A stretch of 9,456 nucleotides of DNA from an uncultured Ruminococcus sp. (GTDB lineage: Bacteria; Bacillota; Clostridia; Oscillospirales; Acutalibacteraceae): contig CADCON010000094.1 in the NCBI GenBank assembly GCA_902803035.1, positions 1-9,456 of the forward strand, in the 5' to 3' direction. This document shows, piece after piece, positions 6,005 to 9,456 of this stretch (its first letter is position 1; each line of letters opens with the position of its first letter). Made by a program: the position numbers and the translations under genes. The notes beneath the pieces were generated by a model. That model was not told the DNA's origin, searched no databases, and was given only the letters and a program-made list of their open reading frames with translations.

Positions 6005-6043
6005 CATTGGGCAGTCCGACTTTTGACAGGTTCTCCCCTTTTC
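5975..6043 (+). terminator. Possible terminator of the lipoprotein gene formed by a long-range stem
   Basis: AAAGGGGAGA (5975-5984, inside the last codons) pairs perfectly with TCTCCCCTTT (6032-6041). The 47-nt interior can add a second helix from GTCAA (5996-6000) and TTGAC (6022-6026 region). A short T run ends the structure. The loop is long and the T-tract only four bases, so this is a weak candidate. No better terminator is visible in 6005-6135. Confidence 0.35.
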
Positions 6044-6135
6044 GTTGATAAGGAAGACCAGTCAATAAATGATTGATGATTTTTTACCTGAAATATTCCA
6101 ATTGATGATATTTTTGTATCTTTATACATTCTGTA

Positions 6136-7029
6136 TTACTTCTTGGTGAATCGTTCAGGGTTGCGACGGATATATTCAAAGATATACTGTTGCGCCACGC
6201 CCGCGTAGGGGCTTTTCAGCAACGCGGTTCCTCCGGTGAATTCCGTTTCCAGCGCGCGGCGAATCCATACGTCAACCGGAAAGCATTCCAGCCTTCCGAA
6301 TCCGTAAAGAAGCGCGCATTCCGCCACCTTCGGCCCCACTCCCTTCAGCGAAAGCAGCTTTTTTCGTGCCTCGTCAATCGGGGCGTTTTTTATGGCCGCA
6401 AAATCAATTTCACCGTCCGCCGCACGCCTCGCAAGCTCTGTCAGATAGCCGGAACGGTACCCGCAGCCCAGTGCCCTGAATTCCTCCTCCGACACGCCCG
6501 CAAGTGCTTCAGGCGTCGGAAAGGCGCGTCCTTCGGCTTCCTCCGCCGCCCATTCGCCGTTGACCGCCGGTTCGCCGTATTGCAGACACAACCTTGCGAT
6601 AATTCCCCGGATGCGCGGGATATTGTTGTTCTGTGAAATGACAAAGGAACACAGGGCTTCCCACGGCTCCTGCGCCAGAATATGTATGCCGCCGGCGTAT
6701 TCCGCGCTCTCGCGCAGTCTTGGCTCGATGTCAATCACGATCCGCCTGATCTCGCGGTAATCCCGGTCCATGTCAAGATATCCCCGCCAGACCGATCCGT
6801 ATTCTCCGGCGTCCGCCCCGTAGACCGTCAGGCCCTCCGCATTCTGTTCCATCTCGACATATCTGCCGAAGGCCGTGCCGCAGAGCCTTCCGTTCCGCAG
6901 CGTCCATCTGAAGCACTGCCCGCCCGTCAGCGTATCCGCCGCCGAAAATTCATTGCCCGCAATGGAAACGGTGTATTTTCGGCTTCCGAATCTTTTATCC
7001 CTGCTTTGCTCTAACAATAATCGCACCAT
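6136..7029 (-). CDS. ogg: 8-oxoguanine DNA glycosylase/AP lyase, Ogg family (HhH-GPD)
   Basis: The product (297 residues from this start) is a bacterial Ogg1-type base-excision repair enzyme that removes 8-oxoguanine from DNA opposite cytosine. The N-terminal OGG domain has the hallmark GGQCFRW (36-42). The HhH-GPD core has the S-Q-N-N-N-I-P-R-I motif (132-140), the helix-hairpin-helix L228-KGVGPKVAECALL with catalytic Lys234, and P252-VDVWIRR with catalytic Asp253. All diagnostic residues are intact. The first 16 or so residues (MVRLLLEQSRDKRFGS) extend beyond the usual family start, so the true start is uncertain: ATG 7029 follows AAAAGG with almost no spacer, TTG 7038 has no RBS, and TTG 7017 has a 12-nt spacer. 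It has its own promoter and no clear terminator; the downstream AT-rich gap ends at the lipoprotein gene. Confidence 0.9.
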   Translation of the reverse strand: MVRLLLEQSRDKRFGSRKYTVSIAGNEFSAADTLTGGQCFRWTLRNGRLCGTAFGRYVEMEQNAEGLTVYGADAGEYGSVWRGYLDMDRDYREIRRIVIDIEPRLRESAEYAGGIHILAQEPWEALCSFVISQNNNIPRIRGIIARLCLQYGEPAVNGEWAAEEAEGRAFPTPEALAGVSEEEFRALGCGYRSGYLTELARRAADGEIDFAAIKNAPIDEARKKLLSLKGVGPKVAECALLYGFGRLECFPVDVWIRRALETEFTGGTALLKSPYAGVAQQYIFEYIRRNPERFTKK

Positions 7030-7057
7030 CCTTTTCAATTTGTAATATAATATTCGT

Positions 7058-7085
7058 TTTATACAATTTGGAATTTTTTATTCAA
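7058..7085 (-). promoter_or_regulatory. Candidate promoter of ogg
   Basis: On the minus strand, TTGAAT (7085-7080) and TATAAA (7063-7058) are separated by 16 bp. The predicted start near 7051 leaves a leader of only about 13 to 22 nt before the possible start codons. Confidence 0.5.
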
Positions 7086-7338
7086 AAATCGATCAATAGT
7101 GCCGTGTGCCGTTCATCCATGGCATGATTCCGGCGTGCGGCGCGGTTTCATTGTTTATTTTCCCGGTCTGTCCAGGTGTAACATTGAAGAAAGGGCATTG
7201 CCATTTTCCCCAGTGCTTCCACGGGTAACTATGCAGTTGACCAAATATTTAATTTTTGAACATAATTATTTTATTGCTCTTTGAAAACAACTGTGGTATA
7301 ATATAGTTTGATATACTAATATATGTTTTTTTCGTGTC
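7086..7338. other. Intergenic gap between ogg and the M14 carboxypeptidase gene
   Basis: I find no convincing gene here. The stretch 7099-7230 is GC-richer and has an open frame (7099-7284 plus strand), but there is no RBS and no recognisable protein. The stretch 7230-7330 is very AT-rich. A possible rightward promoter lies at 7274-7302. No good intrinsic terminator for the upstream minus-strand peptidase gene is visible. No RNA gene, repeat array or insertion-sequence end was recognised. Confidence 0.5.
7274..7302 (+). promoter_or_regulatory. Candidate promoter without an obvious gene, pointing into the 3' end of the peptidase gene
   Basis: TTGCTC (7274-7279) and a perfect TATAAT (7297-7302) are 17 bp apart. 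Transcription would begin near 7309 and run antisense into the M14 peptidase gene. The region is AT-rich, so a chance match is quite possible. Confidence 0.3.
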
Positions 7339-8268
7339 CTACATGGCTATGCCAAGCACGAGCATTTCCCTGAGCCGGTGGTACATAAACCGGAATCCGC
7401 TCAGGGGAAGCGGACATTCACCGCATCCCACTTCGACTGTGAACGCCGGCGCGCCGTACTTCTCCATGAACCAATCCTTCAGCCCGGCAGCTCCCGCCAG
7501 TCTGTCAGGTTCGCTCAGTGTGTAGCCCGAAGACATGGCGAGAATTCTTGCCATGATATGCGCCCTGGGCGGTGTGAACTCACGGTAATTCCAGTAGATC
7601 ACCTCGCCCTGTGAGTGAAAGGCAATCATATGCCTGAATCGCATCGACTCACACAAATTCACAACCGCGCGGGTTTCAGGCTCACTCTCCGGATATTTTC
7701 CTGTCCAGCCCTCGGAGGACGGACCGGTTATGCCCCTTTCCAGAGCCGCCAGACGCATATCGTCCCATCCCGCATTGAAATTCCGGTTGAGATCCACCCC
7801 GCGTGCGTTGGACTTCCACCTGCGGCAGAATGCTGTATTCCCGCATTTTTCCAGCAATTCCGCGCTCAGCAGGTTCTTCAGTCCCGGATCCGCCGCGCTG
7901 TTGACGGAAATGTCAATTCCGTCGGGATTCAGCGCGGGAATGATGACCAGTCCGCTGGCGTCGAGCAACCGGCGGACGTCCATTTCGCAGATTCTGCCGC
8001 CTTTGGCGTACTGTTCCAGAATATCCTCGGCCAGCACCATCAGCAGCAGCGAAGTGATCCATTCCCTTCCATGAACGCCCCCGCAGTAAAGCACCCGGCG
8101 GCCGGACAGGTTATTCCCGATCCGGAGCGCGAAAATCTCCCGGTCGAGCAGACTTTTTCCTATAACGGTGCATTCAAGCAGGTCGCCGTATTTTAGCGCA
8201 AGGGCGTTGATCCATTTGCTTATCCGCGCATGGTCCGGCGGCACAATTCCTACAATCCTTCTTTCCAT
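7339..8268 (-). CDS. M14-family zinc carboxypeptidase (possible peptidoglycan-peptide or gamma-D-Glu-diamino acid peptidase)
   Basis: The 309-residue product has the complete M14 active site: zinc ligands H66 and E69 in GGVHGREW (63-70), third ligand H218 in MIAFHSQGE (214-222), and the catalytic general base E279 in FTVEVGCGECPLP (276-288). The substrate-binding segments N114-PDG and R156-GVDLNRNFNAGWDD (to 170) are also present. The V-E-V-G-x-G-x-x-P-L-P ending resembles bacterial M14 enzymes that cleave peptidoglycan stem peptides (gamma-D-glutamyl-diamino acid endopeptidase / MpaA types). No signal peptide is seen, so a cytoplasmic role such as muropeptide recycling is more likely than secretion. 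This is an inference; a general peptidase role is possible. The ATG 8268 is chosen because GAGGGG (8277-8282) lies 8 nt upstream; a GTG at 8277 overlaps that RBS. Confidence 0.85.
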   Translation of the reverse strand: MERRIVGIVPPDHARISKWINALALKYGDLLECTVIGKSLLDREIFALRIGNNLSGRRVLYCGGVHGREWITSLLLMVLAEDILEQYAKGGRICEMDVRRLLDASGLVIIPALNPDGIDISVNSAADPGLKNLLSAELLEKCGNTAFCRRWKSNARGVDLNRNFNAGWDDMRLAALERGITGPSSEGWTGKYPESEPETRAVVNLCESMRFRHMIAFHSQGEVIYWNYREFTPPRAHIMARILAMSSGYTLSEPDRLAGAAGLKDWFMEKYGAPAFTVEVGCGECPLPLSGFRFMYHRLREMLVLGIAM

Positions 8269-8276
8269 TGCCCACA

Positions 8277-8282
8277 CCCCTC
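8277..8282 (-). promoter_or_regulatory. Ribosome binding site fixing the M14 peptidase start
   Basis: GAGGGG lies 8 nt before ATG 8268. The in-frame GTG at 8277 overlaps it and cannot use it. Confidence 0.7.
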
Positions 8283-8356
8283 ATTTCACGTGAAGAATTG
8301 TTTTTCACAGATTTATTCATATGAGTCGCGGCTGCATTTGATAACAATTACCTTAC

Positions 8357-8372
8357 GTACAATCAATTATAC
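8357..8372. promoter_or_regulatory. Imperfect palindrome in the divergent region between the peptidase and Nudix genes
   Basis: GTACAATCAATTATAC is an inverted repeat with one mismatch (GTACAAT against ATTATAC around a CA centre). It is 22 bp upstream of the Nudix start and could contain -10-like elements for either strand (TACAAT plus, TATAAT minus). I could not find a good matching -35 for the Nudix promoter, so it may be an operator-bound activated promoter, or a chance AT-rich palindrome. Confidence 0.25.
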
Positions 8373-8393
8373 ATCAAAAAGGAGAGAACTTCA

Positions 8394-8951
8394 ATGAGCA
8401 ATCCGAATTACGATAGAATGAAGGAAGAAACGCTTTCACAGACGTATCATTTCAAGGGAAGAATCATCAACCTGCGGGTGGACGACGTGGCACTTTCGGA
8501 CGGGACAAAGACCATCCGCGAAATTGTGGAGCACCCCGGCGGCGTCTGTGTGGCGGCGCTCACCCCGGACGGCTGCCTTCCCTTTGTCAGGCAGTTCAGA
8601 TATCCTTACCGCGAAATCGTTGCCGAGCTGCCGGCGGGAAAGCTGGAAAAGGGAGAGGATCCCCTTGAAGCGGTCAAACGGGAGCTTGCCGAAGAGGTCG
8701 GCGCGCACGGCACCAACTGGCGCAGCATGGGCAATCTCTATCCCTCCCCCGGCTACTGCGGCGAAATTATCCGTCTGTTCGCGTGTGACATCGACATTTC
8801 GGGCGAAAGCCATCCCGATGAAGGTGAATTTCTCGAAGTCGAATACATTCCGCTGGAAAAGGCGGTTGAAATGGTCATGGCGGGAGAGCTTCCGGACGCG
8901 AAGACACAGACGCTCGTTCTTAAGCTCTTTGCGGAAAAAAACCGCGTCTGA
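8394..8951 (+). CDS. nudF: Nudix hydrolase, probable ADP-ribose pyrophosphatase
   Basis: The 185-residue product has a complete Nudix box at 82-104 (G82-x5-E88-x7-R96-E-L-x-E100-E101-x-G103-A), which binds the Mg ions needed for pyrophosphate cleavage. The preceding P63-FVRQFRYPYREIVAELPAGKLE and the proline of Y116-PSPGYCGE about 15 residues after the box are typical of ADP-ribose pyrophosphatases, which split ADP-ribose into AMP and ribose 5-phosphate in the cytosol. Length and N-terminal beta domain also fit. The ATG has GGAGAG (8381-8386) 7 nt upstream. It is divergent from the M14 peptidase gene. Exact substrate is inferred from the family; the gene symbol is a best fit. Confidence 0.88.
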   Translation: MSNPNYDRMKEETLSQTYHFKGRIINLRVDDVALSDGTKTIREIVEHPGGVCVAALTPDGCLPFVRQFRYPYREIVAELPAGKLEKGEDPLEAVKRELAEEVGAHGTNWRSMGNLYPSPGYCGEIIRLFACDIDISGESHPDEGEFLEVEYIPLEKAVEMVMAGELPDAKTQTLVLKLFAEKNRV

Positions 8952-9004
8952 CGCACTGATCCGGCTCCTGTTTCGTTTCTGTTTTTCATATTATCAGTCA
9001 ATTG

Positions 9005-9060
9005 GCAGCTCTTAACCTATTGATTTTCCGTTGATTGCGCGTTATAATAATATGAGCTGC
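9005..9060 (+). promoter_or_regulatory. Sigma-A promoter of the repeat-protein gene, flanked by a 7-bp inverted repeat
   Basis: TTGATT (9020-9025) and TATAAT (9043-9048) are exactly 17 bp apart, with a likely start near 9055. The promoter is bracketed by GCAGCTC (9005-9011) and GAGCTGC (9054-9060), perfect inverted copies whose centres are about 49 bp apart. The right copy lies on the predicted start site. The promoter is well supported. A regulatory role for the flanking repeat is a guess. Confidence 0.7.
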
Positions 9061-9098
9061 ATTTTACGAATGATTAAATCTATTTCAAAAAAGGTATT

Positions 9099-9103
9099 GG
9101 TGA
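9099..9103 (+). promoter_or_regulatory. Ribosome binding site for the TTG start of the repeat protein
   Basis: GGTGA matches the 3' part of the anti-Shine-Dalgarno partner and lies 6 nt before TTG 9110. A TGA at 9101-9103 closes the frame upstream, so the start cannot be earlier, and no ATG, GTG or TTG follows in frame before the repeats. Confidence 0.55.
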
Positions 9104-9132
9104 ACGCAATTGAGCAACAGCAGCAACAATAA
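9100..9132 (+). other. Ten-codon open frame overlapping the start of the repeat-protein gene
   Basis: A GTG start at 9100, with AAAAAAGG (9087-9094) 5 nt upstream, reads MNAIEQQQQQ and stops at TAA 9130-9132. It is in a different frame from the repeat protein and overlaps its first seven codons. It could couple translation or act as a leader peptide, or be incidental. Confidence 0.2.
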
Positions 9133-9456
9133 CAAGAATTTTGACAGCTACGAGCTTTTTGAAAGCATTTACGGCTCCGATTCCCTTTATGACGGAAGCG
9201 AACCGGATCATCAGTCCGGCGCGGAACAGGGCGTTCAGCGTCCCCGTTCCTCCGGCGCGGAACAGGGCGTTCAGCGTCCCCGTTCCTCCGGCGCGGAACA
9301 GGGCGGTCAGCGTCCACGTTCCTCCGGTACGGGACAGGGCGGCCAGCGTCCCCGTTCCTCCGGCGCGGGACAGGGCGGTCAGCGTCCCCGTTCCTCCGGC
9401 GCGGGACAGGGCGGTCAGCGTCCCCGTTCCTCCGGCGCGGGACAGGGCGGTCAGCG
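9110..9456 (+). CDS. 5' part of a 12-residue tandem-repeat protein, truncated by the window edge
   Basis: From TTG 9110 the frame runs open to the end of the window (115 complete codons). Residues 1-35 are polar and acidic (MSNSSNNNKNFDSYELFESI, then GSDSLYDGSEPDHQ). From residue 36 onward the protein is a perfect 12-residue repeat with consensus S-G-A-x-Q-G-x-Q-R-P-R-S: six full copies plus a partial seventh. The repeat is rich in G, Q, S, R and P with two Arg per unit, so it is basic and surely disordered. There is no signal peptide in the visible part. Such basic low-complexity segments often precede a membrane helix and an extracellular domain in clostridial envelope proteins, but the rest of the gene is not in the window, so the function is unknown. 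It has a strong own promoter. Confidence 0.75.
   Translation, partial: MSNSSNNNKNFDSYELFESIYGSDSLYDGSEPDHQSGAEQGVQRPRSSGAEQGVQRPRSSGAEQGGQRPRSSGTGQGGQRPRSSGAGQGGQRPRSSGAGQGGQRPRSSGAGQGGQ
9215..9456 (+). repeat. Coding tandem array of 36-bp repeats
   Basis: Units start at 9215, 9251, 9287, 9323, 9359, 9395 and 9431, the last cut at the window end. All are 36 bp and in frame. Units 1 and 2 encode SGAEQGVQRPRS, unit 3 SGAEQGGQRPRS, unit 4 SGTGQGGQRPRS, and units 5 to 7 SGAGQGGQRPRS with identical DNA as far as seen. Variation falls towards the right, which suggests recent expansion by slippage or unequal recombination. Confidence 0.95.

Noticed and set aside
7099..7284. 61-codon plus-strand frame in the gap after ogg
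   Set aside because: No RBS, no promoter at a fitting distance, mixed composition, and no resemblance to a known protein.
8340..8380. Consensus promoter for the Nudix gene
   Set aside because: TACAAT and TTATAC boxes are present, but no -35-like hexamer falls at 16-18 bp; the nearest, TTGATA, is only 14 bp from TACAAT.
9042..9317. Minus-strand protein with repeated RPVPRRRNGDAE
   Set aside because: It is the antisense of the coding repeat, has no RBS, and covers the strong promoter and start of the plus-strand gene.
9215..9456. CRISPR array (36-bp repeat units)
   Set aside because: The units are directly adjacent with no spacers, stay in one reading frame, and encode a regular peptide repeat.

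Overview
The window reads as chromosomal DNA of a low-to-medium-GC Firmicute, most likely a gut-type member of the Clostridia. The evidence is strong GGAGG-type ribosome binding sites, canonical sigma-A promoters with 17-bp spacers, intrinsic terminators, a clostridial-style Ogg glycosylase, a bacterial FatA-type thioesterase, a COG2426 membrane protein and a Nudix ADP-ribose pyrophosphatase. I see no rRNA, tRNA, insertion sequence, phage gene or CRISPR array. The taxon is an inference from gene style only.

Left part (1-3696, all on the minus strand). A COG2426-type small membrane protein is followed after 42 bp by a membrane-anchored CapA-like protein, probably in one transcript from a strong promoter at 3741-3769. 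Next comes an ATP-grasp-related protein with its own sigma-A promoter (1497-1525) and its own terminator (121-175). At the extreme left edge, the first 14 codons of another minus-strand gene, with a good RBS and a signal-peptide-like start, run out of the window.

Middle (3697-6135). A divergent intergenic region carries two strong promoters, one driving the COG2426 gene leftwards and one driving an acyl-ACP thioesterase rightwards. The thioesterase converges on a pentapeptide-repeat gene across a 12-bp-stem bidirectional terminator. A second divergent promoter pair then drives the pentapeptide gene (minus) and a small lipoprotein (plus).

Right part (6136-9456). It holds an Ogg-type 8-oxoguanine glycosylase (minus), an AT-rich gap of about 300 bp, an M14 zinc carboxypeptidase (minus), a divergent Nudix hydrolase (plus), and the start of a gene whose product becomes a perfect 12-residue repeat array (36-bp DNA repeats) that runs off the right edge.

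The most unusual signal is loss of active-site residues in adjacent genes. The CapA-like protein keeps its fold landmarks but has changed nearly every metal-ligand signature. The ATP-grasp protein seems to lack the whole ATP-binding subdomain. The neighbouring thioesterase has Leu where the catalytic Asn of the D-x-N-x-H motif is expected. The first two look like pseudoenzymes that may have binding, scaffold or regulatory roles. The other enzymes (Ogg, M14 peptidase, Nudix) keep all their diagnostic residues. The remaining genes look like independent housekeeping or envelope functions, each with its own promoter, not one pathway.
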